Assembly (NCBI RefSeq): GCF_019112545.1
Contig: NW_025064885.1
Span: 571,053-635,052, forward strand
DNA length: 64,000 nt
Reading direction: 5' to 3'
Source of the DNA: Guyanagaster necrorhizus
Taxonomy: Eukaryota; Basidiomycota; Agaricomycetes; Agaricales; Physalacriaceae
Positions 22,848-35,983 of this stretch are shown one piece after another. The notes under the pieces are model-generated. The model saw only the letters and a program-made list of their open reading frames with translations. It was not told the DNA's origin and did no database searches. A program made the position numbers and the translations under genes. Every line of letters begins with the position of its first letter. The first letter of the stretch is position 1.

Positions 22848-23432
22848 CTAATCGCATACGTAAAGTATATGGAGTTGCTGTGTTTCTTTGTCTTGGACGG
22901 TGAATAGAAAGGACCATTTGTAAGCGAACTGCTTGATCTCGTCACCTCCCCATCGTAGATCGAGAGTATTCTTGCCGTAATCCCAGAGTTTCCGAGCTGT
23001 AACGAGTTTCTTCACGAGCTCGCCATACAAGCAATTTACTCACTTCCAGTCAGTTTGTAACCGTCCCCATCAAGAATGATCTTTTCCGGTAGCATGCAGA
23101 ACTTTTGACCGACAAAGAGACGCTGAATAGCTTTCTATTCGTTGACAATTGATGCAGCCGCATTGCACCAAGTATGGGTAGAATCGCGTACGGAAATATC
23201 ATCTTGGGCATTGTGATACGCGACCAGCTCGGGTACAGTAGGGTCTCTTGGAACGGATGGATCAGTACGACTAGGGTCCCGGGATGCTATAAGATGGAGC
23301 ATACTTGGTTGTGGTCTCCACGGTGACTTGGCCGACATGTGCGCAATCCAAACCGTCCTGTTGAGGATAAAAGCACAGAACTGTCTTATTGAGTGGCAGA
23401 TATTCTGAAACTGGGTAGGTCGTGGCACGCAT
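22848..23432 (-). CDS. unrecognised 140-aa protein, four exons
   Basis: I do not recognise the family. Four exons (23432-23305, 23246-23192, 23134-23044, 22996-22848) join in frame with canonical GT-AG introns of 47-58 nt, which argues for a real gene. The product starts MRATTYPVSEYLPLNKTVLC and continues with GLDCAHVGQVTVETT, PELVAYHNAQDDIS, RLFVGQKFCMLPEKII and LRWGGDEIKQFAYKWSFLF, ending LHILYVCD. No signal peptide, no membrane helix; the composition (short beta-like alternation, Gly/Asp turns) suggests a small globular beta-rich fold. Convergent with MET6. The start could lie further upstream. Confidence 0.6.
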
Positions 23433-23642
23433 GATGAGATGAGAATGGATTAAGCCTTTGAGTGAACGTAGCCTTCCGAATCCGATCGGCGTTTTCCGTT
23501 TGGATAGCCGTTAATTTTCCAGCACGACCACCCGAGCTAAAAAAGATATGTAAAAATAAAGTCGTCCGATATTAAAAAATTAGCCGTGTTACAACATGTA
23601 TCGTCAAACTAAAGTAGCGGAATAACTCATTCACTCATAAAT

Positions 23643-25958
23643 TTACGATGCCCTCAAACTGTTCTTTCTTTTCTCTGCAGCCGCAGCCGCAGCTGAGATT
23701 GTCATTTCCTCCTCAATGATGACTTCCGGTGGTGATGACGGGCTCCATGGGCTGTGGGGGTCTTTCTCCGTGGAGACAGAGACGGAGAACGAATGTACTG
23801 AATCTGGTTGGCTGCTTCGCGTAGCCTCTGCTTGGGGAAGATCATCCTCGTGATCTTGCATTGCCAGTGCGGCCCGGAGCCTGTCCTCCACCTCGCGCTT
23901 TCGTTTCGTTTTTGCACTACCCCGGGCGATGAAGACAGCCGAGAAGATACCGCACAAGAAACTAGCTGGAATAAGCGAACCCGTTGTCCACGCTGGGCGC
24001 TGAAACCTTTCCGTGACGCGTCATTATATGGGGAGAAGGATAAAATGTCATAACTGCTGACCGATTAAGCCCCCACATACAACCACAGAGTATAATCTGA
24101 ATGTGAAGATGATAAAGTGAATAAGTTTATACATAAGTCATATTACTTACCTGGAAAAAAGAGTTGCCGTCATTAAACAAGCAAATCACAAGAGCAGTGC
24201 TAAATAAATGTCAGTCATGGCCCGGTATAACATGGCAAGGTACAAACTTGATCGGGAAAGCTCGATGTGTTGCAGTTCCATGAGGCCTGTACCACGTCTG
24301 ATGATGCTGAAATTTCAGTTGTTCTAGAGACAATTGTCAGTTCAAGGATACAATTCCGAGAAAACGACACCAACGTCGATGCAAATCATTTTGCTCTTTT
24401 TCCGTTAGAACATGGACATAATTCGGATCGTAGGCAGGATCAGGTAAATCATCTTCGTCAAATAATGGTGGGAGATCTGCTTTCCGACGGAGGTTTCGTG
24501 ACTGGCGTTTGTAATGCCATATTTTATATACTCCTGTACTGATTGAGAGGGAACGTTAGCATTTGTGTGATGCTGCTCACGATATGTGTCAAGGACTCGC
24601 GAGGGAATGAGGCCGATACCGGTGATAGTGAAAAGACCTGAAAGAGATATATCAGCTAGTAAAAACCGGGAGAAATTCCAAAGCACCATTTGTAACTTGA
24701 GAACTGACTTCTACCCAAAACCCTTGACGGTCGGCATTGTGTAGATTAATGATTTTTGTGAGAAATAAAACGATAGCGGCGCCCCAGAATACTGAAAGCC
24801 AATCAAGATTAGTTGAAGGCGGGTAATTTGCCATAACCCACCGACACAAAAACCGTATATGCCCGCGACGATCTATGACACGACAAATGTTTTATGTCCT
24901 CGGTCTTTTGACAGAAAGGGGGGCTGACTTACACCCATAGCTAGACATAGCTCAGTTTCTAATGATGGGTAAAGATGGATTTAAACTCACGAGTCTTTAA
25001 AAATGACCAAACACCTTTAAGAGAACGTCTAATTTTTGAAGGTCGACGTAGCACATCATCGACATGTCTATCCAACTCGTCGTCGAATTTGTGCTGTCCT
25101 TTCTCCTTATCGGCCTCCTCTGCTAGAGGCGGATCAAGAACAACAACAGGCTTTCTAGAATACCATGAAAATGGGGGTCTAGGTGTATCGATAAGTGCAG
25201 TTCAGAAGAGGATGAGTATTGAAATTACATTAAAATGGAATTGGCGGCGTTCGTCAGATTTGACACGGTAGCGACTTGAGGGTCTACAAAGACTTATTGT
25301 AAGGATGAGGAAAAGCATATGAAAGAGCGCACATACCGATAACATCCAAATGCTCAACGATATCATCATGGTGGTGATCATCTATTGAAGTGTAGGATTG
25401 GTAGCTGGCGTTGGCGTCGTCGGAGCGGGGAAGACTCAAAGCGCTCCCAACAAGACCTGGTTCTCCATCGCCCGAGCGAACCTGGATGTCCGCATTGTGG
25501 CCCTCAATGGTCAGGACACCGTCAATGGCACTGAAATGAATGGGCGATGTCGTCCGATGTGAACCATCAAGAGAACTTGCGCTAGTCTGATCGCGCAGAG
25601 GGCTCCCACTCCCTTGGCTACGAAGCGGTAGAGATGACAGCCGTAGCGACTGGGATAAGAGGAGGTCCTGCACCCTGCTGCCTGCTCGTGGTCTGCCCCT
25701 CCGCAGTGGCGCTATCGGCTGGTCAACAGTAATAGCTGGTGTCAGGGCCGTGGGTGAATTCGTGAGCAATGGCGAGGATGTTTGTGAGGGCGGCGTTATC
25801 ACTGGTGAGGCAGGCGGCGACGTCGCAGGCTCTGGTATATCACTGGCAGGCTCCGAGGTGGGACGTCTGAAAATGTTGGTCAGGGTGCGCTGCTCGTCGT
25901 AAGCAGGCCTGTCATTCAACGACGCATACTGGCTTCGCCTGACACGAACAGAAGGCAT
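23643..25958 (-). CDS. DUF2985 fungal integral membrane protein
   Basis: Multi-exon gene for about 600 residues. The N-terminal third is a disordered Ser/Thr/Pro-rich cytosolic region (APLRRGRPRAGSRVQDLL). The core has the family motifs: a basic KIRRSLKGVWSFLKTPMG stretch, IYGFCVVFWGAAIVLFLTKI, LHNADRQGFWVEVSSQVTNG, LFTITGIGLIPSRVLDTY, and a second membrane block with IKTALVICLFNDGNSFFQ and CGCMWGLNRFQRP. The C-terminal tail is charged (KTKRKREVEDRLRAAL) and ends in an alanine-rich helix. Four to six membrane helices. Members of this fungal family have no known biochemical function; plasma membrane or ER location is a guess. Start at 25958 (MPSVRVRRSQY) or the in-frame ATG 36 nt upstream. Confidence 0.85.
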
Positions 25959-26218
25959 GGTATAGAGCGCGCTTGACACAGCGGCAGGCGACAAGAGAGA
26001 ATAAGCTGGCGGTCAAAGGGACAGCAGTCGTGACACAGAGTAAATCCACCCTTATAAGTTCTAAATTTAGTTTATTGTTGATGTCATTCCACTAACGTAA
26101 ACATCGCCGCTGCCCTTTGGACAGCGGCCTCGAGTGCCATGACCACTATTGCTCAAATAAATAGATGTGATGATATGGTACAGATGCGTCGAGGAAGAAA
26201 AAAACGTCCATCGATATC

Positions 26219-29200
26219 TTAAAGTGTTCCATCTCCTGATTCCGTAGATCGTCTAGTACTAGTAGCCATAGAATTCTTCTTCGGCGGTTTTGAAGACGAA
26301 CCCGTAGGCTTTGGTGTAGTCTAGAATGCCGAGAAGAGTCAAATTAGAACGAGGGAAATATAGATGCACTTACACTGCCGGATTTGTCACTTTTTTTGGA
26401 CGACGAACCACGACCTAGCAGGGAAAGCATTCTGTTCCTATTGCTGGATCGAATGGGCTCCGCCGGCAAGGTCTCTGGCTCCTCACAAAGGCGCGCATTT
26501 GCCAATATCTGTGGAGAGGTGTCGGACTTCCTCTTTGAGGCTTTCCGCCAACCTCGATGAGGCGAAGGTGTTCGTAGCCGCTCGCGGGTATCGTGACTAT
26601 TGTCGGAACGGTTAGTATCGTCGTCAACCGGAAGTAAAAGGTCATGGCGAGAGGCATTTGGCAATGCACGGTGGTGGAACTCTGGTACGGCCACGCCCTT
26701 CGTAGCAATCCACTTCGTTTTGGAAAAAATCTCCCGAGCAACTGGGAGTACAGGAACCAGAGGCTGATGGAATGCCATCTTGATCCAACCTTTCCAGCTA
26801 GTATCAGACGGGATGAGCTGATCGACGAGTTCTTCGAACTACAAAGATGTGAGAAGCGGCAGTGGTTGATGATCCTGAGCCACTTACACTCCATGTTTGA
26901 TTCCTGTACTCCAGGTCTCTAGTTGTGATGCGTGCATCGCGGCAAACGAAAGATTCCTCTTTCATAATACTCAACAGGAGGTGCAAACTAAAAGATACAG
27001 TCAGCTGTGACTCAATCGTTGCCTTGAAACACTTTCCTTGATATTTTAACCAGCACGAATGTCTTTTGAGAACTTCGCGTCCTCATCTCTGCAGCATCTC
27101 CTCTTCGCGGTACAGGACCAGAGTCATGCCTACTGTCTCCCCTGCGCAGCTTACGTGGCTCGGTATGATCAATTGTGCTCGCATGCTGCCCCAAAGCCTC
27201 GGACGAACGTGTTCGTGGCAGCGATTTTACAGGTGACGGAAAGTCTCTGAGATTCGAAAAAGATCGTGACGTACCGAGCCTTCTTAAAGCCATCGGCGGT
27301 GCAAGTCGGGATGAATTATTAGAGTCAGAAGATTGCCGTGAGTGCGTTCGCCTGGTCGCATCGAGGGAAATTCTGGAAGGTGGGAAGGATTGCTTGTTTG
27401 GCGGATGTTCGTGGGCAGTTTGAGAAGACTCGGTACGTCTGTCTTGGATAGCTTTCTTTCGATCTCTTCGACCTGGCCATAAGTATTCCATGATACGACG
27501 ACCAACTCGAGTGTCAATCTGCAAACGCATGGGATGCAAGTTAAGCTCGAAAAACTCATAGATGCCTATTCCTCCGACAGGCGGAAGAACGGACCATTTC
27601 GCTACGAGGAAGAGTCCACGCTAGATGGAGAGTCAGTACCGTGCAAAATCCGAGCTGAAAGAAATAAACCTTCAGTAGCGGATGGTTTGGAGGTTCATTA
27701 TACTTGGAAAGAATCTCTGTCCACACAGCGTCTTTAGATCCGTCAAAGGCCTGTAGACTGCCGATCGCTAGATCGTTATAAGTGGAACTGTCCTGTCTGC
27801 TGAGCCAATAGTAATCGATATCTTTCACAACATGCTTAGCCAAAAGTTCCCGCTGCTCATCCAACATGTTCCATGATATTTCAGATGAGGAGGCATTCAG
27901 GAGAAGTGCCGATTTTTGATCCGTTTGGTCGTCAAACCTATCCTGCGCCAGTTTGATCGCATCGAATATGAAGTTAAGCTCGTCTCCCAACAGGTAGATG
28001 TGGGCCTTGAGTTTCAATAGTTCGATTTCATCCTCTCGACTCTGAATCTGCTGCGTGTGCATCGCTAATTCCTCCACCTCTATAGACTTTCGCAGTCGGC
28101 CCTGAAGATCAGTGATCACCCTGGACGCTGAAGCATAATCTGTGAAGTCATAGGTGAATAACAAGGTCTCAAGCCTGTCAACACGGGTCTTATGGGTTGC
28201 ATCTGAGAAGAGTAAGAGCTTCGTCACAATGTTGGAAATGGTCTTAAAATGTTGGTCGCTGGCTGACACTGTGAATTTTGGTGTAATGACTTTGATGAGA
28301 TCCTAGGCATATGCCCCATAAATAAGCCCACGGTGACTATGTTTTAGGAAACCTACTGTCTGGTCCTGTAAGTGTGTACGCCCCATATGTGAATGTCCTG
28401 CAGAGGATTTGTTGACCACAGATGTAACATTGTTGCGCAGTCGCAGTCGGTTAAATTTGTCATAATGGAAGGTGGCGTCAGTTTGGGGTACTAGGCGATC
28501 GAATTCATCACTCTCGCATCGAAAATCGATGAGGACTTCCAAGGGGACACAGCTATCTCCACTCAATTTAGCTGTAGGAGCAAATGTTTGCATGCCGGAC
28601 AGAATAGCATATGTCCTAAGGTTTAAATTAGTTGATACAAAGCGCAGGATTACAAGACACTACCTGGACATGACTTTGCCGCTGATGGGATCCTTGGCGT
28701 TGGAATCATCCATGATAGTAAACGACTGCAGTTTGGCTTGCAAGGCGGCTACCACGCATGTCTCTTGTGGCTTCTCCCTGTTTTGTAGTATGACCTGCGG
28801 CTTTAGAAGAAGACAGCAGTGGCCTTTTTTCAAAGACACGCCATCGGACCAGCCATGCAAAGGGTCGAGAATTGAAGACGAAGAATCGGAATCAACGATG
28901 TACTCCACGGAGTCCTCAGAGTCAGAATCCGAGTTGTCGCGAACGAACATGTGCTTTAGTGCGCTTGCGGCAGCATGAGCTGCTTTCTTGGTCGGTTCAG
29001 CATTGCTTTGAAGCTGTGATCTCAGTAACTCGTTTGCTTGGTCTCGTACAAACTTCACGGCACTATGATGAATGAGCACAATTTCATGTCATACAGACAA
29101 GATGCTTACCGGGAAGCCATATGATATTCCAATCCTTTGCGATCACGGGAACAATAATAATACTGCATCATGATCTGACTGAAATTGAACAAAGCAAGTA

Positions 29201-32200
29201 TAAGAAAAAATAAGGTGAACTCACATCACGGACAGTGGCATCCATGAAGATCCTCGGACAATGTATCTGGTAGACATTATCGAATTCTGCCCATTCATCA
29301 GGAGAAACGGTGTCAGACGGTATCTGATAATGGGAGCTAGCATCATTTCTGTCAGGACTGATATAAGGCTCGTGAAGGTGAGATATATATTTCTCTAGCA
29401 GCACGACTTTCTTATCGGAGGATGCTTCCTGGAAAACACAGTAATGAGATTCTATCGGCGGCAAATGCCGTACTGCCTGACTCGCCTGGTTAGAGTTTAT
29501 GAGACATTTGAGCTCCTCGATGCGAGATGAAGTTAGAGCAGCTTGGATCTCAGGCACAGCTAAAAGGTCAAGATGAGCGGGCGACGACAAAGAAGAATGA
29601 GACAGGCACTTACAAGGTCCCTTCCCGAGTAGGCAAACATGACTATCCTCGTTGCCAAATCTGCTGGTCTCCGAAGGATTTTCGACGAGAGCATCGTTAC
29701 GTTTGAAGTACATGAAATGAGAGCACGCCGCAACAGGCAAGACATGGAAAGTGGGATCAAGCGGTGACAACCAGTCGGTTTCCACAAAGTCGTCTGGATC
29801 ATACCAAGCTGAAGGTATAGATGTTGTAGGATAGCGGTTCCTCGTCCTGTAGTTACTGCCATCTTGAGGGACATTGACCGGAATGAATTGCTTCTTGGGG
29901 TCGGCAAAGATAGCAAATATAGCACGAAGATCCAAGCCTTTCAACACAACCTCTGCCGCGTAGAAAGGCTTCCTTCGTAACACCTTGGTAGAATGAGGGC
30001 CAAAACCAGGCACAACGGTTTCTTGATCCCGTTGATGCATATCAACTTGGAATTCATCGATCTTACCCTTCACGCCAACCCAGGGTGTAACTCCATCTAC
30101 CCAAGCTGATTCAAGTTGAGAGCCTGACCAAAGACAAGGTTGGAAGTGGTTGTACTTACTTTCTCTACTGTTGTCTATGTAACCATGCATGATAGACAGC
30201 TGACGAATTGATACACGATATTTCAGAGTGGCGATATGCCGTCCAAACTTGGGAGACAGTGTACGCCTTGGATAATAAGTACCCTGGCGAATTGGCAGAG
30301 ACATGACAGCGTCGAACAAAGACCACCATGACCAGAAATGTGCAAAAGCTTTGGGTGTAAGGTATAAACCACTCGTGTCGTGATCTTCAGTCTTCGTACT
30401 TCGTACTGAAGAAGTCAAAGAAACCGACAGGTGGATGAAATCAGATCTGAAACCGTCATACGAATCGTCGGGTCCCTAGGAGCATCATCATAAGTATAAT
30501 TTATCATTGTGAGCAATCCCCGCTTACCTTCATTTCAGGGGCTACATTCTTTTTCTCCAGTTTAACATTATAGTGAGGTTTGAAATCAAAAAACCTGCAT
30601 TTTCTATGGAAGGCAGAACCACTGCAATGTCGTTGGCAATCATATCCGCAAGACCGTTCAAGCACAAGGCCGACACCAAAGCGAACACCAGAGAGGACTT
30701 TGGCACAGATCTTTTTGAATGGCCGAGATGCAGGGGCGAATGCAAGTGGACCGGCATCGCTCCGATGAAAGCTGGCACTGATAAGCGTGAATTTGAATTA
30801 CAGGGTATAATTCTCACTTCGGTATAACAATCATCATCGAATCACTGATAACTTGCACGAGTTCCTTGTCGTCATTATGACGCCCAATCAAAAGCTTAAC
30901 ATTGCCTTGCCAGGATAGAGCAAAACCGGCACCCTTCCCGAGTATCTCGTGAGGATCTCGAAGACCTATGTGATGTGAGTTCCTATTTTCGCGACGGAAA
31001 CAGTCAAACCTTTCATGTGAAATCGTACTTCGCCCTTGAACGACGCTCTTATGCTCCAATGAAATATGAATCTCAACTGTAGGAAGGCTTAGATGACATC
31101 AGGGAGCAGCTGGAGATAACTGACCTTATCCCAAAAACCTAAACCAGGAGAAGAATCACGGGGTGTGCTAGTGATTGTGTCTAGAATTTTCATGAGATCT
31201 TGGGTCGCGGGCCCATAGCTCATACCCCAAGAAAAAACTGTCGCATTAGGTGTAGACACCAGAATTTCTGGGTTGGCGTAGCTCTTCACTGGCATAATTG
31301 TCTTGGGAACGGAAATGCATAGCGGCGCAGCACCATGAATGCCGTCGTTAGCATATGATACAGGACACAGGACCCAATCGACAGACGCGCCTCCCGCCAA
31401 TTCTTCTGCAATGACTAGATCAGTATCGAAAGTCCAAGCCGTCTGACCCGGGTCTTGATGAGGCGGAATATCGAATAACGGTAATGGGTAGTCTCTGATT
31501 GTCATGCTCAGCGACGAGAGGGTAAAATTTAGGTGAAATGGGAGTAACAAAGAGAACTCGGTGATCCGAGGAAGGCCCCCTTGCTCATACAAATATTCTG
31601 GAAGTGAACTGGCGGGGAATGAAGGCGGCGCAGTAGACAGCGATAGATCTCTGATCAAGGCACGAAAGAGGGGTGTGCATGAGTCATCGGGAGAAACGTC
31701 AACGATGTTTCGACTCCTGCTTTCCGATTGAAAAGAGGGATGAAATTCCATCTTTACAGCTTCTTCATTCCTAATTTGATCCTTCTGGAAATAGCCAAGT
31801 CGTAAACCCCAATCCATTGAATGGACCTTATAGAGCCGTTGTCGCGCATCTTCGATTGGCACAGAGTGCTTCGAGGAAAAACGATATTCTGCCCGAAGTT
31901 CAGCAGGGGATTTGCCTTGAGCGACATCGGCGTTGATAATAGTCGCTACTTTGTCCTCGTAGGCTTGCTCCCGGTCTACGCGAATTTTGGCAGCCTCAAG
32001 TCCAGCTTTCCAAGCTAAATTCAATCGCCCTTCGAATGGATCATCGGCGATCTCGACACAGAAAGACGCGACGGCCAAAGTCATATACGGCATACGCTTG
32101 GGACCTTCGGCTTCTGGGAAAGGTATCTCACTGTATGAACCCCGGGCAGTCATATGATACAGATGCTTGAGTGCCTTCAGTGACACAGTTGCATCTTGAA

Positions 32201-35200
32201 CCAGATTGCTCAAGACGTATCCATAGGGAAGTCTGAAGCGAGCAGACTGTCCTTCCATGTGAACGGATGTCAGCATGGCGGTAGATGAATCCCACATGCG
32301 CCAACACCGTAGGTACATGATTTCTTTCCACTTTCCTCCTTCATCTTCCTGCCAACGGTTTGTCGGTGACGAAAGATGCACCCATGCAACTAAGTGTTCA
32401 AATTGTACTTCAGACTGAAGCTGGGGGGACAGAGTAGCTGTAACCGAGTCAAGCCGAAGAGCGATTCGCTCATTGGGAAGTTCGCAGGACACTTGAACTG
32501 TGTCAAGAGCAATCCGAACTCTGATGGAGGGCATAGCCTTTGATGTTCGCTGGGGAGCTCTAAGGGAAGAAACAGTAGGTCTGTGGTCCAAGAGTGCCAG
32601 ACATCGGCTGGCGAGGAGAATGTGATAACAATGGGACAAGGATAATAAGACCTTGATATCGGGAACGTGGAGATATACATGGAGATTGTCGATTGCATTA
32701 CGGCCGCAGTCCGTGGACCAAGACAGCTCTGTTAGAAGGCGAGTATTGAATAACTCTCGTGAGGAGAGAGTCGGGTGATCTCGTTCCGCCATGAATGGAT
32801 CGTCCACAACATATTGAGTGGCCAACGCGTCACGGAGACTTAAATTCCCAACCTGAAAGCATATGAAACCGGATATGCCCTCTAGCCCGTTGGCTGCTTC
32901 AGTATCCAGCAAAGTTTGAGGGACGGTCTTTTCCGGCAGATACAACTTGTTTCTCTTTTCTGTCATTGCAGGATCTCTAGGACAGTATACCTCATTGTGC
33001 TGAGTGCAACGTAGTTGTAGGACCGTTTGTTCTGCTCGACAGGCAATTCCACGAGATAATTCCATTGTGTCGGCCGGATTGATATCGGGCGACGTTATGA
33101 ATAGAATCGATCGCCCTACAAATAAGGATGCATTGATTCCGGGTGGCAGGTGGTGCAAAGGATATTGTGAGGAATCTCTTTTGACTCGTTTCGGAAAGAG
33201 TGCGATCAAACGGCTGATAGCGTCCTGGACGGATAGATGCCATAGCTCCAAAACAACTGCCTCCGTGAGGCAAGCCAGTTCAATCGTTAGAGTGGACATG
33301 TCCATGGCGGCAATGTTACTTGTATCATCCTTGATGGAACCCAGCAGTTTCCCTCCACCACCCAAGTCGAATGATTCCAGAGAAAGAAAAACGGGATCCT
33401 CACAAAAATCCTCTTCTGTGGTTGTCAAACAAGACAGACGCGTATGTGAGTTCTGAGAGTGCCTAGGCCGAACTCTTACGAAAGCTGGTTGAAGTGTGAA
33501 GTTGAACGTGAAGGCCATGGAAAGAGGTAAGGTGTCGAAGTCCCCCTGTGGAATTGACGTCATAGGAATGGGTGAGTAGAAAGAAGTGCAAGCTACTGAA
33601 AAGCCATCCGTGCGCATTTCCATTGCTTTGGATGTTCCGGTGTCCTGGTTCTGATAGATGAGGCGTGCACTAATTATTCCGCAGCTAGCCTCAAATGCAA
33701 ACCGAGGCATGTCAACTATGGCTGGTAATGCGGACTTCGATTTGAAGGGACGTGGTGAAGTCCATGTGGAAAACAGTGTAGACAACAAATCATCACGTTC
33801 CGTGACTTGTATTCCGCCAACATTTAGAGTGATCACGACGAGGGGTCCATTTGGATCGCCACCAATGAAGGGAGTAGAAACCAGGAAAGGCGATGGGTAC
33901 TGAGATACAAGTGAGCAAACATCAATGGAATCCGCAACCAGGATCCGGAGGTAATGCCGCGTTGTATAGCGGTCAAGTTTGACACTCTCGACATGAAAAG
34001 AAAGAGAGTAAACGTCAGGATCGAAGACCTCGCCCTTCACAGATTTACCGAGCCACTGACGGTGCAATCGGTTCGAGAGGGGGTTGCTCAGTACAATCGA
34101 GAAAGATATGCCCTGGAAGGTCATCTTGTAGCTTTCGTTTTCACTTCGATTGCGACTATTTAGGGTAATACCCGAAATGTTAGCGGTGAATGAGCAGAGA
34201 AAAGCGATGAGGGCCTATAAGTGAATGAATATTGAACGATCGGAGCATAGAAAAGATGTTACCGGATTTTTGATGTCCCTCAGCCTCATGCATGGAAGAT
34301 ATAGATAGCGACGACGTAAGATTGATGCCCTCTGCTTGAAGAATTGATGGGGTGCACTTATGTAGATGAAACATAACTTACTGAAAACGCTCTCATGAAC
34401 GGAGATGTAGGCACATCAGAAGAGGTAGAAGCAGGATCCGACATCGAAGCCGCTGAGGAAGGAGGAGTTGCCGGCTGTGATTCGGACGGCAGCAGGTAAG
34501 AGGTCGAAGGCGGAGACGTATCATATTTCTTCCTCGTCTGGATGATCTCGAACAGAGATCGAAGATGGTCTAGTTCAATAACACATTGACGAACATTGAG
34601 AGTCGTGTTCGAGCTATGTGTGACGATAGCCCAGCTTTGCGGATCAAAGGATAAAGTGGTAGAAAAGTCGACGAGGCCTGGAAAACTCAAGAATTCTCCA
34701 TCCTTAACATCTGTTACGAAGACCGTTAGCCTGAGTGCAGCGTACGACGAGAAAATGGGCACAAAATACCAGTTGTTAAAGTTCGAACAGGTATCGATCC
34801 AGTGATATTCGTGAGGTGCATCGAAAGGATCGCATTTCCTTGGGTCTGTTCAACGACTCGATTCCAGGACCTACGGAAGCTATCGCCGAGCCGATGTTTC
34901 CAAGCAGACACACTATATGACGCCCGCAAAGGCTTTGCTACCCGAGCGGTTCTATCGCGCGATGCAGCGAAGTGCTCTTTCTCGTGCTTGTCCTTCTTGA
35001 TATTCGCGATTTTGAGGTTTGTGTGTACATAGACTGTTTCCGCGGAAACCTTTGCGTCGCCGGCATCAGGAAATATGAATGTCGCGGGTTGAAATTCTAC
35101 AGTAACTTGTTGCGTGATGCTTGGTAACCACCGAATAAACATCCCGAGACATGACATAACGTAAACGCGCATGACTGGTCGGACGACAGGATCCAATACC

Positions 35201-35643
35201 GCGTATAACGCTGATAATCCATTCCAAAACTGCCGCCGAACGTGGGAAATGGTCTCAACTGTGGCAGACCTCCGATGAGACTTCCGTGGCACTTGGGTCC
35301 TGTCGCGCTGGTAGACTTCAATACTGAGCCCCTCCACTTTAATGGTTATACCTATCTCGAAACCGTACCAAACATAGCTGATGCGTTCTATGCGAATGGT
35401 TTGGCGACCTTGACGGAGGTACAATCCTCGGATTGAACGCAAGCTAATGCTTCGAACTCGTATATGCCTGGACATGCGTGCCAATGTCCACGGTATGATG
35501 AATGTTCGCAAAAGTAGACCAAACGTCATGAATCGCGCGACGCATAGCAGCACGGTGAACCACATGCCACTTCTCTCCGGTGTCTTCAGTAGAAGTATCG
35601 ACAGCAGCGAAGAGACAGGATGAATTACGCTAGAAATTGGCAT
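26219..35643 (-). CDS. FMP27: Fmp27/BLTP2 (Hobbit-like) bridge-like lipid-transfer protein
   Basis: A single gene of 9.4 kb and roughly 2,900 residues in about a dozen exons, the largest in the window. BLTP2/Hobbit/Fmp27 proteins form a long hydrophobic groove of repeating beta modules and carry phospholipids at ER-plasma membrane contacts. Evidence: an N-terminal membrane anchor (WFTVLLCVARFMTFGLLL) followed by RVRSISLRSIRGLYLRQG and RIERISYVWYGFEIG, typical of the family start; the diagnostic GFWDK motif at 31125-31139 just before an intron; long beta-rich chains; and a C-terminal helical/disordered part with YLWPGRRDRKKA. The longest exon is about 31140-34100. ATG at 35643. Final exon ends STESGDGTL, stop 26219-26221. 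Exon borders were only partly resolved. Confidence 0.88.
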
Positions 35644-35983
35644 AATCTACCATCGCATTAGTGTCGCAGAGGTGATAAGGCAGGCGTCAAGGACTGACGA
35701 TTGTCGTGGAACGTTGACAAGGTAAAATTAAGACCAAAGGAATGAGGTGGATATTTAGAAAAGAAAAATGTGACAGAAGATGATTGTTTCCGAGCAGTAC
35801 TGTCGGTGTATTATGGTGCTGACAACATGGCGGAATAATGCAAAAGGTATGTTGCCGTTAGCGTTGCTGCCAATTCAGGATGCCGGCGGGAATTCTAGTT
35901 GCCGACAGCTTTTCAATTACAGTATTTAAATTGATAGGCACACTCTACAAAAACTGTAGTGGCAATGAGTATTATAGACCAAG
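35644..35983. other. intergenic, FMP27 promoter and DPB2 3' flank
   Basis: 340 bp of AT-rich spacer in a head-to-tail minus-strand arrangement. No TATA box at a sensible position, no repeat, no RNA gene. Confidence 0.4.
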
